Part shown: positions 35,388 to 43,389 of the stretch, in pieces
Position numbering within the stretch: position 1 is the stretch's first letter
How the letters are laid out: each line of letters opens with the position of its first letter
Origin: Pseudomonas chlororaphis
GTDB taxonomy: Bacteria; Pseudomonadota; Gammaproteobacteria; Pseudomonadales; Pseudomonadaceae
Direction of reading: 5' to 3'
Length of the DNA stretch: 64,000 nt
Assembly: GCF_001921865.1 (NCBI RefSeq)
Contig: NZ_MSCT01000011.1
Coordinates: forward strand, 62,001-126,000
Notes under the pieces: model-generated
The model's input: the letters and a program-made list of their open reading frames with translations, nothing else
What the model was told of the DNA's origin: nothing
Databases searched by the model: none
Translations under genes and position numbers: made by a program

Positions 35388-37948
35388 CAGAGCACCTCCT
35401 GGGTGACGGGGATCAGGTTGAGTTCGGCGGCCATGATCGGCCGGCGCTGGCCGCGCTCCTGGACGAAATGGATGTCCGGGTCGGGGCGCTGGTCGTTGAC
35501 GAAGGTGCGGAAGCGTTTGAGTTTGTCCGGGTCCTTCAGGGCGTTGGCCCATTCGCATTCGTAGCGGTCCACCACCAGCTGCATCTGCGCTTCCAGCTCG
35601 GCGCCCAGGCCCAGGCTGTCGTCGATGACCACCGCCTTGAGGTAGTCCAGGCCGCCCTCCAGGCTCTCGCGCCAGACCGAGGTGCGTTGCAGGCGGTCGG
35701 CGGTGCGGATGTAGAACATCAGGAAGCGGTCGATGTAGCGGATCAGCGTCTGATCGTCGAGGTCGGTGGCGAACAGTTCGGCGTGGCGCGGGCGCATGCC
35801 GCCGTTGCCGGAGATATAGAGGTTCCAGCCCTTCTCGGTGGCGATCACGCCGACGTCCTTGCTCTGCGCCTCGGCGCATTCGCGGGTGCAGCCGGACACC
35901 GCGAACTTGAGCTTGTGCGGCGAACGCAGGCCCTTGTAGCGGTCCTCGATCAGCAGGGCCATGGCCACGCTGTCCTGCACCCCGTAGCGGCACCAGGTGC
36001 TGCCCACGCAGGATTTCACCGTGCGTGTGGACTTGCCGTAGGCGTGCCCGGTCTCGAAACCGGCGGCAATCAGCTCGGCCCAGATCTCGGGTAACTGGTG
36101 CAGCTGGGCGCCGAACAGGTCGATGCGCTGGCCGCCGGTGATCTTGGTGTACAGGTCGTACTTCTTCGCCACCTGGCCGATCACGATCAGCTTGTCGGCG
36201 GTGATCTCGCCGCCGGCGATCCGCGGCACCACCGAGTAGGTACCGTTCTTCTGCATGTTGGCCATGAAGGTGTCGTTGGTGTCCTGCAGCGGCACCAGCG
36301 CCTGGTCCATGATCGGCTGGTTCCAGCACGAAGCGAGGATCGAACCCACCGCCGGCTTGCAGATATCGCAGCCGACATGGCCGCGGCCGTGCCTGGCCAG
36401 CATCTCGTCGAAACTCAGGATGCCCTCGACCCGCACCAGGGCGTACAGCTCCTGGCGGGTATAGGCGAAGTGCTCGCACAAGCTCTTGTCGACGCTGACG
36501 CCGCGGGCGATCAGTTCGTGCTCGAAGACCTGCTTGAGCAGCCCGGCGCACCCGCCGCAGCCGGTGCAGGCCTTGGTCTGCACCTTGAGCTGGCCGAGCT
36601 CGGCACAGCCGCCGTCGATGGCCGCGCAGATCGCGCCCTTGGTCACGTTGTGGCAGGAGCAGACCGTGGCCGACTCGGGCAAGGCGCCCGGGCCCAGGGT
36701 CGGCGCGCCGGCGCTGGACGGCAGGATCAGCCCCGCCGGTTCAGCGGGCAAGGCGATGCCGTTCTGCAGGTATTGCAGCAAGGTGTCGTAGTAGCTGTTG
36801 TCGCCCACCAGCACCGCGCCCAGCACCTGCTTGCCGCTGGCGTCCACCACCAGGCGGCGGTAGCTGGCCGTGGCCTCGTCGATGAACTGGTAGCTGCGCG
36901 CGCCCGGGGTCAGGCCCTGGGCGTCGCCGATGGAACCGACGTCCACCCCCAGCAGCTTGAGTTTGGTCGACAGGTCCGCGCCCATGAACGGCTCGCCGGC
37001 GTCGCCGCACAGTTGCCCGGCGACGCTGCGGGCCATCTGGTAACCCGGGGCCACCAGGCCGAAGACACTGCCGTTCCAGCTGGCGCACTCGCCGATCGCG
37101 TAGATGTGCGGGTCTTCGCTCAGGCACTGGTTGTCCACCGCCACGCCGCCGCGCGGGCCGACCGGCAAGCCGCAGTCGCGGGCCAGGGCGTCCTGGGCGC
37201 GAATGCCCGCGGAGAACACGATCAGGTCGGTTTCCAGGAAGTCGTCGCCGGCGAAGTTCATCCGGTAGCGGTACTGCTCGCCGGCGCTGATCGACTGGGT
37301 GCCCTTGCCCAGGTGCACGCCGACGCCCAGGGCCTCGATCCGTGCCTTCAAGGCCCGCCCGCCCTGCTCGTCCAGCTGCACCGGCATCAGCCGCGGGGCG
37401 TACTCCACCACGTGGGCTTCCAGGCCCAGGCTCTTCAAGGCGTTGGCCGCTTCCAGGCCCAGCAGCCCGCCGCCCACCACCACGCCTCGGCGGGCATTGC
37501 CGGCGGCGGCGCGGATCGCGTCGAGGTCTTCCAGGGTGCGGTAGACCAGGCGCGAATCGCCCTCCGCGCCTTCGATCGGCGGCACGAACGGATAGGAACC
37601 GGTGGCCAGCACCAGCTTGTCGTAGTGCACGGGGCCTGCGGCGGTGAACACCTGGCGGTTGGCCCGGTCGATGCCCAGCACCGCCACGCCCAGGTGCAGG
37701 GTCAGGCCCGGGGTCCGGTACAGCGCGGCCTCGCCCAGGGCCAGGGACTCGGCGTCGCGGCCGGTGAAGTACTCGGACAAGTGCACCCGGTCGTAGGCGC
37801 GCATCGGCTCTTCGCTGAAGACGTGCAGCCGGTAGTGTTCCAGGGCGCCGCGCGCCACCAGCTGTTCCACGCAGTGGTGCCCGACCATGCCGTTGCCGAT
37901 CACGATCAGGGTTTTGTGTGTGTTCAAAGGGGCAACAATGGCATTCAT
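35387..37948 (-). CDS. nirB: Assimilatory NADH-nitrite reductase large subunit NirB
   Basis: The 853-residue cytoplasmic enzyme reduces nitrite to ammonia with NADH. Order: FAD/NAD-binding reductase (IVIGNGMVGHHCVEQL; VVGGGLLGLEAANALKSLG), a BFD-like [2Fe-2S] region (CSCHNVTKGAIC and KACTGCGGC), ferredoxin-like half domain, then the siroheme/[4Fe-4S] domain with CVGSTWCRYG and CTRECAEA cysteines. The start at 37948 (MNAIVAPLNTHKTL) is chosen by family length; the upstream in-frame ORF is the regulated leader, not protein. Expression is probably driven by sigma-54 and released by a NasT-type ANTAR antiterminator when nitrate or nitrite is present. Confidence 0.95.
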   Translation of the reverse strand: MNAIVAPLNTHKTLIVIGNGMVGHHCVEQLVARGALEHYRLHVFSEEPMRAYDRVHLSEYFTGRDAESLALGEAALYRTPGLTLHLGVAVLGIDRANRQVFTAAGPVHYDKLVLATGSYPFVPPIEGAEGDSRLVYRTLEDLDAIRAAAGNARRGVVVGGGLLGLEAANALKSLGLEAHVVEYAPRLMPVQLDEQGGRALKARIEALGVGVHLGKGTQSISAGEQYRYRMNFAGDDFLETDLIVFSAGIRAQDALARDCGLPVGPRGGVAVDNQCLSEDPHIYAIGECASWNGSVFGLVAPGYQMARSVAGQLCGDAGEPFMGADLSTKLKLLGVDVGSIGDAQGLTPGARSYQFIDEATASYRRLVVDASGKQVLGAVLVGDNSYYDTLLQYLQNGIALPAEPAGLILPSSAGAPTLGPGALPESATVCSCHNVTKGAICAAIDGGCAELGQLKVQTKACTGCGGCAGLLKQVFEHELIARGVSVDKSLCEHFAYTRQELYALVRVEGILSFDEMLARHGRGHVGCDICKPAVGSILASCWNQPIMDQALVPLQDTNDTFMANMQKNGTYSVVPRIAGGEITADKLIVIGQVAKKYDLYTKITGGQRIDLFGAQLHQLPEIWAELIAAGFETGHAYGKSTRTVKSCVGSTWCRYGVQDSVAMALLIEDRYKGLRSPHKLKFAVSGCTRECAEAQSKDVGVIATEKGWNLYISGNGGMRPRHAELFATDLDDQTLIRYIDRFLMFYIRTADRLQRTSVWRESLEGGLDYLKAVVIDDSLGLGAELEAQMQLVVDRYECEWANALKDPDKLKRFRTFVNDQRPDPDIHFVQERGQRRPIMAAELNLIPVTQEVL

Positions 37949-37989
37949 AAATAGCACCCGACCCAAGCCAATCACGGTTTTTTTCAAGC

Positions 37990-38025
37990 AAAAAAAAGCG
38001 CCTGAAACCTCACGGTTCCAGGCGC
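37990..38025 (-). terminator. Rho-independent terminator in the nirB leader (attenuator)
   Basis: On the minus strand a 12-base-pair stem (GCGCCTGGAACC with GGTTTCAGGCGC, one G-U pair) closed by loop GTGA is followed by eight T. It lies 42 bases before the nirB ATG, so by default it would stop transcription before the gene. Its 5' arm overlaps the second ANTAR-type hairpin, so the two structures cannot form together. Confidence 0.9.
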
Positions 38026-38089
38026 CTTTGCCTGTTCGTCTGTTGAAATCCCCCCGGGCCTGCCGGCCACTCGATCGTCGTTGACCGAG
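38019..38089 (-). promoter_or_regulatory. Dual-hairpin ANTAR (NasT-type) antitermination element in the nirB leader
   Basis: Two hairpins with six-base loops are present in the transcript. P1 (38070-38089): stem CTCGGTC/GATCGAG, loop AACGAC. P2 (38019-38034): stem CAGGC/GCCTG, loop AAAGGC. Both loops have A at position 1 and G at position 4, the known recognition rule of ANTAR RNA-binding regulators. P2 uses GCCTG from the 5' arm of the terminator, so protein binding to P1-P2 would prevent termination. In pseudomonads the ANTAR protein is NasT with nitrate/nitrite sensor NasS; neither is in the window. Confidence 0.85.
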
Positions 38090-38130
38090 GGGGTTGCCCA
38101 CGTCATGCGCGGTGGGCCTTGCCAGGGGTA

Positions 38131-38150
38131 TAGCAGCCTTTGTGCCAAGG
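38131..38150 (-). promoter_or_regulatory. Sigma-54 (-24/-12) promoter of nirBD
   Basis: On the minus strand TTGGCACAAAGGCTGCT has the invariant GG and GC ten bases apart and matches the TGGCAC-N5-TTGC consensus except for one base (CTGC). Transcription would start near 38121, about 32 bases before the first leader hairpin. A TGCACC half-site like those of NtrC lies about 105 bases upstream (38247-38253). Nitrogen control of nirBD by NtrC is expected. Confidence 0.75.
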
Positions 38151-38293
38151 CCTGGCGATCAGCCTGAAAGCCCCGCCAGGCGCGGCTTACAGCGCTCCAG
38201 CCCGGTGCCGCCGCAACGCGGCGAAGGTTGCCAAAGCGCCTTGGTCTGGTGCAAGCGCGCTGCCGTCGCGCTTTATAAAAGTGCAGCGCGGCG

Positions 38294-38911
38294 TCATCGA
38301 CCCCGTGCCGCCAGACGCTGGACAAACGCCGCCCGGCGCTCGCGGTCCAGCGTTTCCTTGGCCAGCAACTCCGGGAGCAGCGCCTCGGCCCGCTGGCCGT
38401 CGAGAATGTACACCCCGTCGTCGTCGCCCAGGGCGATATCCCCCGGCTTGACCTCCACCCCGGCGATCCGCACCGCGCCGTTGACCTCGCCTTGCTGGCC
38501 GATGCCGCGGGTGGTGTAGGCGCTGGCCCCGCGGCTGAACACCGGCAGACGATGCTCGCGCAACGCCGCGACATCGGTGACCGCGCCCTCCACCACCACC
38601 CCGGCCAGGCCCTTGATCAGCCCGGCCAGGGTCCGCAGTTCGCCCCAGCAGGCGCATTCCCGGTCGCCCACGCACTCGATCACCAGCACGTCCCCCGGTT
38701 CGGCCAGCAGCAGCGCATCGCGCAGAATGCTGCCGTCCGGGGCGAAGACCCTGGCCGTGACCACGTTGCCGAGCAGGCGCAGCCCGTCGAACAGCGGGCG
38801 GATGCCGCGCAGGTAGCCGGCGTCGCCGAAATGCCCGAGGGTCGAGGCCGAGATGCCCCGGTAGTGGTCGAGCAAGGCGGCGCTGGCGACGTGTTGGCGG
38901 GGGGCGATCAT
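38294..38911 (-). CDS. RraA/HMG-aldolase-like family protein at the end of the siderophore operon
   Basis: This 205-residue protein has the RraA-like fold shared by 4-hydroxy-4-methyl-2-oxoglutarate aldolases and RNase E regulator RraA: GRRPLFDG-like core LRGIRPLFDGLRLLGNVVTA, EPGDVLVIECVGDRECACWG, GVVVEGAVTDVAALREHRLP, VKPGDIALGDDDGVYIL. I start at 38911 ([10 protein letters not shown]) because GAGGAAA lies five bases upstream and the ATG overlaps the fhuF stop; two further codons upstream lack space for it. Coupling to fhuF ties it to the achromobactin locus. A role in making or breaking down a citrate- or keto-acid-like building block is conceivable; I know of no assigned function there. 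Confidence 0.8.
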   Translation of the reverse strand: MIAPRQHVASAALLDHYRGISASTLGHFGDAGYLRGIRPLFDGLRLLGNVVTARVFAPDGSILRDALLLAEPGDVLVIECVGDRECACWGELRTLAGLIKGLAGVVVEGAVTDVAALREHRLPVFSRGASAYTTRGIGQQGEVNGAVRIAGVEVKPGDIALGDDDGVYILDGQRAEALLPELLAKETLDRERRAAFVQRLAARGR

Positions 38912-39687
38912 CGGCATTTCCTCGGGCGCAGCAGGGGGCAGGTCGAGCAGTACTCGGCCGGGTCGGTGGCTTCGTAGTAGAAGCAGCAGGTGCGGCGAAA
39001 GCGGATACTCTTGCCCTCTTCTATCGGCGTCGGCGGCCGGCGAAAATGCCGCAGCGGGTTGTAGTCCAGGCCAAAGAGCCGCGGCTCGGCCTCCTCCAGC
39101 AACCAGTGAAAGTCGGCTTCATGACGCAAGCGAACCAGGGGGTCGTCGACCTTGCCCATGCGTTTTTCGTACAGCGAATACACGCGCACCGCGGTGTTTT
39201 CCCAGAGGATGCGCCGGGAAATGCCGCTGACCCGGTTGAAGACTTGCCACAGCGGTGCGAGCACGCCGGCGAACAACGACTCGACAATCGCCGCGCGCCA
39301 GGCCTCGCGTTCGCCCGCGGCATAGCCCTGGGGCGCCCGGTCCGCCAGCGGCATGGAGGAGGTCCACACGCCGTCGTCGTGGCCGTACTCGAGCACGCAG
39401 TCGTCCAGCGACAGCAGCAGGCCCTGGTCGCACACCGACATGGCGTACAGGCAGGCGCCGGTGGCCAGGAAGGAAAAACGCTTGGCCAGCAGCGACGCGG
39501 TGATCGCCCGGGTCGGCGAGCCGATCACCGGGCCCAACTGGTCGAGCAGCTCGAGGCACGCCGGCTCGTCGAGCAAGGCCCGGGGGCTGCGCGAACGTTG
39601 CCGGTCGCGTTGCGCCAGGGGCTTGAGCCGCAGCGCCCCGCTCAGCACCGCCCAGTCGTGCGGCGCGAACGCCGCTTGCAGGCTCAT
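38908..39687 (-). CDS. fhuF: FhuF-like siderophore-iron reductase
   Basis: This 259-residue cytoplasmic protein has the FhuF [2Fe-2S] motif at the C-terminus, C-C-x11-C-x2-C ([20 protein letters not shown]); E. coli FhuF has ten residues between the pairs. The rest is of FhuF type ([38 protein letters not shown]). It should reduce the imported ferric siderophore and free iron. The ATG at 39687 overlaps the cbrD stop by four bases, and its stop overlaps the RraA-like gene start. Dickeya achromobactin loci do not, as far as I recall, include it. Confidence 0.86.
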   Translation of the reverse strand: MSLQAAFAPHDWAVLSGALRLKPLAQRDRQRSRSPRALLDEPACLELLDQLGPVIGSPTRAITASLLAKRFSFLATGACLYAMSVCDQGLLLSLDDCVLEYGHDDGVWTSSMPLADRAPQGYAAGEREAWRAAIVESLFAGVLAPLWQVFNRVSGISRRILWENTAVRVYSLYEKRMGKVDDPLVRLRHEADFHWLLEEAEPRLFGLDYNPLRHFRRPPTPIEEGKSIRFRRTCCFYYEATDPAEYCSTCPLLRPRKCR

Positions 39688-40475
39688 CGCGGCAACTCCC
39701 GGCCAAAGGGAATGCACAGCGGCGTGCCGAAGAACGGGTCTTCGATGATCCGGCAATTGAGGTCGAACACCTGCTTGACCAGGGCTTCGGTGAGGATGTC
39801 CGCCGGGCGGCCCTGGGCGAACGCGGTGCGCTGGTGCACCGCGACCATATGGTCGGCGTAGCGGCAGGCCAGGTTGAGGTCGTGCAGGACCATGACGATG
39901 GTCTTGCCCTCCTGGCGGTTGAGGTCGCGCAGCAGGTCCAGCACCTCGATCTGGTGCGCCAGGTCGAGAAAGGTGGTGGGCTCGTCGAGCAGCACGATCT
40001 CGGTGTCCTGGGCCAGGGTCATGGCGATCCACACCCGCTGGCGCTGACCGCCGGACAAGGCGTCCACCGGCCGCTCGGCCAGGGCCTGCACCCCGGTCTG
40101 GCGCAGCGCGCGCTCGACCATGGCCTCGTCCTGCGCCGACCATTGCTGCATCCAGTTCTGGTAGGGATAACGCCCCAGGGCCACCAGCTGGCGCACGCTG
40201 ATGCCTTCGGGCGCACTGGGCATCTGCGGCAGGATCGCCAGCTCGCGGGCCACCGCCGCGGTGGAGCGGCGCTGGATGTCCGTGCCGTTGAGAATCACCG
40301 AGCCCTGCTGCGGCTTGAGCAGCCGCGCCAGGGACTTGAGCAAGGTGCTCTTGCCGCAGCCGTTGCTGCCGATCAGCACCGACACCTGGCCGGACGGCAG
40401 TTGCAGGTCCAGCCCGTCGATAATCACCTGGCGCTGATAGCCCAGGGTCAGTTGATGGGTCGCCATCGAGGCCAT
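39684..40475 (-). CDS. cbrD: Ferric achromobactin ABC importer ATPase CbrD
   Basis: The 263-residue FecE/FhuC-type ATPase has Walker [12 protein letters not shown], signature [19 protein letters not shown], Walker [18 protein letters not shown] and switch His in [20 protein letters not shown] six bases before 40475 fixes that ATG; a second ATG three codons later is possible. It powers CbrB/CbrC with binding protein CbrA. Gene order matches the Dickeya cbrABCD operon. Confidence 0.9.
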   Translation of the reverse strand: MASMATHQLTLGYQRQVIIDGLDLQLPSGQVSVLIGSNGCGKSTLLKSLARLLKPQQGSVILNGTDIQRRSTAAVARELAILPQMPSAPEGISVRQLVALGRYPYQNWMQQWSAQDEAMVERALRQTGVQALAERPVDALSGGQRQRVWIAMTLAQDTEIVLLDEPTTFLDLAHQIEVLDLLRDLNRQEGKTIVMVLHDLNLACRYADHMVAVHQRTAFAQGRPADILTEALVKQVFDLNCRIIEDPFFGTPLCIPFGRELPR

Positions 40476-40485
40476 CAAAAATTCC

Positions 40486-41517
40486 TTAATGCCGCTGGTT
40501 GATCAAAAGATAGAGAAAGAACGGCGTGCCCAGCACCGCGACGAAGATCCCCGCCGGCAGGTCCAGCGGCAGGAACAGGGTCCGGCCGATCAGGTCGGCC
40601 AGCACCACCAGGTTGGCGCCGATCAGCGCCGCCATCAGCGCCTGCCCGGCAAACCCCGGGGGCACCAGGCGCTTGGCAATGTGCGGGGCGATCAGGCCGA
40701 CGAAGGCAATCGCCCCGCCCCAGGCCACCGCCGCCCCGGCCAGGGCCACGCTGACCAGCAGCAGGCCGGCGCGCAGCCACTGCACCCGCACGCCGATGCC
40801 CTGGGCCAGGGCGTCGTCCAGTTGCTGCACCCGCACCTGGCGGGCCAGCCACGCCAGCAGCGGCAGGATCGCCAGCAACCAGCCGGCCAACGCCCGCGGC
40901 TCCGGCCAGCTGGCGCCGTAGACGCTGCCGGTGAGCCAGACGTAGGCCGACAAGGTGGTGGTCAGCGGGCTGAACACCAGGATGAAGGTGGTCACCGCGG
41001 TCAGCAGCGCCGACACACCGACGCCGATCAGCACCAGGCGCAACGGCGAGGTGCCCTGCTTCCAGGCCAGCAGGTAGATCGCCAGCGCGGCCAGCGCAGC
41101 CCCGGCCATGGCCGCCAGCGGCAGGAAGCGCGGCCCCAGGGCCAGGGCGAAGAACGACAGGTAGAGCACCGCCGCGGCACTGGCGCCACTGGTGATGCCC
41201 AACAGGTCCGGCGAGGCCAGCGGGTTGCGGATGATGCTTTGCAGGATCAGCCCGGACACCGCCAGCGCCGCGCCGACCAGGGCCGCCAGGGCCAGCCGCG
41301 GCAGGCGCAGTTGCTCGACGATCAACAGCAGGCGCGGATCGCCGCCGTGCCACAGCAGCTCCAGCACGGTCAGCGGCGACAGGTTGAGCGTGCCCAGGGA
41401 CAAGGCGCCGAGCATCACCAGCGCCGTCAACGCCAGGGCCAGCATCAGCCGCCACAGGGTCGCCAGCTCGATGCGCCGCGAGAAGCCGGTGCTGCGCAGG
41501 GTCAGGGTCTTATGCAT
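40486..41517 (-). CDS. cbrC: Ferric achromobactin importer permease CbrC (FecCD family)
   Basis: This 343-residue permease has about ten membrane helices and FecCD signatures ([52 protein letters not shown]). It pairs with CbrB. Its ATG overlaps the cbrB stop by eight bases, and its stop lies ten bases before the cbrD start. Confidence 0.9.
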   Translation of the reverse strand: MHKTLTLRSTGFSRRIELATLWRLMLALALTALVMLGALSLGTLNLSPLTVLELLWHGGDPRLLLIVEQLRLPRLALAALVGAALAVSGLILQSIIRNPLASPDLLGITSGASAAAVLYLSFFALALGPRFLPLAAMAGAALAALAIYLLAWKQGTSPLRLVLIGVGVSALLTAVTTFILVFSPLTTTLSAYVWLTGSVYGASWPEPRALAGWLLAILPLLAWLARQVRVQQLDDALAQGIGVRVQWLRAGLLLVSVALAGAAVAWGGAIAFVGLIAPHIAKRLVPPGFAGQALMAALIGANLVVLADLIGRTLFLPLDLPAGIFVAVLGTPFFLYLLINQRH

Positions 41518-42499
41518 AACGACCTCCGCGGCGCGCCAGGAAAATAAAGAACGGCGCGCCGAACAGCGCGGTCATCACCCCCACCGGCACCTCCTGGGGC
41601 AGGATCACCAGCCGGCCCAGGGTGTCGGCCAGCAGCAACAGGGTCGCCCCCAGCACCGCGCAGCCCGGCAGCAGCCAGCGATGGTCGATGGACAGGCCCT
41701 TGCGCACCATGTGCGGCACCAACAGGCCGATGAAACCGATGCTGCCCGCCAGCGCCACCGCGCTGCCGGCCAGGCCGACGATCAGCACGCTCATCAGCCA
41801 GCGGACCCGCCCGGTGCGCTGGCCCAGCCCGACGGCGATGGATTCGCCGGCGTTGAGCACATTGACTTGCCCGGCCAGCAACAAGGCCCCGAGCAAGGCC
41901 AGCGCCACCCCCAGCAACAGCGGCGCGGCCAGGGCCAGCTCGCGTTCGGACAAGGAACCTGCGAGCCAGAACAGCACGGTGTCCAGGCCCTCCTCGTTGA
42001 CCACCAGCAAGGCCTGGCTGAAGGCGGAAAACAGCGCGGTGATCGCCGCCCCGGCCAGCACGATGCGCAGCGGGTTGAGGCTGCCCTGGCCGCGATTGCC
42101 GATCAGCCACACCAGGCTGCCGGCCAGCGCGGCGCCGATAAAGGCGCACCACAGCCACTGGTTCATCGACGACAAGGCAAACAGCGACGAACAGAGAATG
42201 ATCGCGAAAGTCGCCCCGGCATTGACCCCGAACAGCCCCGGCGAAGCCAATGGGTTGCGGGTCAGCGCCTGCATCAGCGCGCCGGCCACCGCCAGGCTGG
42301 CGCCCACGGCGATCGCCATCAGGGTGCGCGTCAGCCGGGTGCCGACAATCAACTGCTGGCCAGCGCTCAGGCTGTCCGGTTGCAGCAGGCCCTGGAGCAA
42401 CTGCGCAGGGGCGATCCAGGTCGCCCCGGCCGTCAGGCTCAGGCCGGCGCAGCACAGCATGAATAACAAGGCCACTGCCAGCTTCCAGCCACGGCTCAT
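41510..42499 (-). CDS. cbrB: Ferric achromobactin importer permease CbrB (FecCD family)
   Basis: This 329-residue permease has ten predicted helices, [20 protein letters not shown] and [19 protein letters not shown], the hallmark segments of iron-siderophore permeases. The ATG at 42499 ([17 protein letters not shown]) overlaps the cbrA stop (ATGA); the longer in-frame ORF continues into cbrA and is not real. It forms a heterodimer with CbrC. Confidence 0.9.
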   Translation of the reverse strand: MSRGWKLAVALLFMLCCAGLSLTAGATWIAPAQLLQGLLQPDSLSAGQQLIVGTRLTRTLMAIAVGASLAVAGALMQALTRNPLASPGLFGVNAGATFAIILCSSLFALSSMNQWLWCAFIGAALAGSLVWLIGNRGQGSLNPLRIVLAGAAITALFSAFSQALLVVNEEGLDTVLFWLAGSLSERELALAAPLLLGVALALLGALLLAGQVNVLNAGESIAVGLGQRTGRVRWLMSVLIVGLAGSAVALAGSIGFIGLLVPHMVRKGLSIDHRWLLPGCAVLGATLLLLADTLGRLVILPQEVPVGVMTALFGAPFFIFLARRGGRYA

Positions 42500-43389
42500 G
42501 AGGACGCCACCACGCGGGCAATATCGTCGAGCATCAGGTTGGCGCCGAGGATACCGCCGGAGAAACTCCAGGCGATGCCGTCGACGCGCCACACCTGGCC
42601 CTCGCGTACCGCGCGCAATTGCTGCCAGAACGGATAGTGCACCAGCCGTTCGAAATTGCGCTGCACCGCCGGGTTGTCCGCGCGCTGGAAAACGAAAAAC
42701 AGGTCGGCATCGACCACGGGCAAGCTCTCTTTGCTGGTGAGTTTGAGGTAGGTGCCGCGGGCTTCACGGGCCACCGGGTTCCAGGCGAAGCCCAGTTCGC
42801 TGAGCACCGAGCCGGCGAAGCTGCCGGGCAGGTAGCAGCGGATATGGTCCTCGCGCACGTCCAGCACCGACACCGTCAGCGGCCAACGCCCGCCCAGGTG
42901 CGCCTGCAATCGTTCGCGCAACTGCGCCACACGCTGCTGCCATTGGCCCAGCAGGCTGCTGGCCTGCTGCTGGCGGTTCAGGGCCGCGCCCATCAGCGCC
43001 AGGGTGCGCTTGAACTCGAACACCTCTTCGAGCATCAGCACCGTGCCGATCCGTTCCAGCAGCGGCGCGATGCGCTGGTGGCGAAAGCCGGATGCGACGA
43101 TCACGTCCGGCGCCAGCAGCACGATGTCCTCCAGGCTCGGCTGGGTTTCCAGGCCGACATGGGGGACATTCGCCAGCGCCGGACGCAAATAGCGGAAGGT
43201 CGGTTTCTCGCTCGCCGACTCGACCACGCCGCAAGGCGTGACCCCGAGGGCCACGGCGCTGTCGCTGGCGCCCTGGAACAGGGTCACCACCCGCAGCGGC
43301 TCGGCACGGGCGATCCCCGGCACCGCCAGCAACCCCAGGGACAGGCGCAACAGCGTGCGCCGGCAAGGATGGAATGCCGGGTCAGGCAT
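42496..43389 (-). CDS. cbrA: Periplasmic ferric-siderophore-binding protein CbrA
   Basis: The 297-residue protein has a signal peptide ([20 protein letters not shown]) with RR, possibly Tat-like, and a FecB-type binding fold ([60 protein letters not shown]). It captures the ferric siderophore and hands it to CbrB/CbrC. It overlaps the acsA stop by eight bases, linking synthesis and uptake genes in one transcript. Confidence 0.9.
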   Translation of the reverse strand: MPDPAFHPCRRTLLRLSLGLLAVPGIARAEPLRVVTLFQGASDSAVALGVTPCGVVESASEKPTFRYLRPALANVPHVGLETQPSLEDIVLLAPDVIVASGFRHQRIAPLLERIGTVLMLEEVFEFKRTLALMGAALNRQQQASSLLGQWQQRVAQLRERLQAHLGGRWPLTVSVLDVREDHIRCYLPGSFAGSVLSELGFAWNPVAREARGTYLKLTSKESLPVVDADLFFVFQRADNPAVQRNFERLVHYPFWQQLRAVREGQVWRVDGIAWSFSGGILGANLMLDDIARVVASS

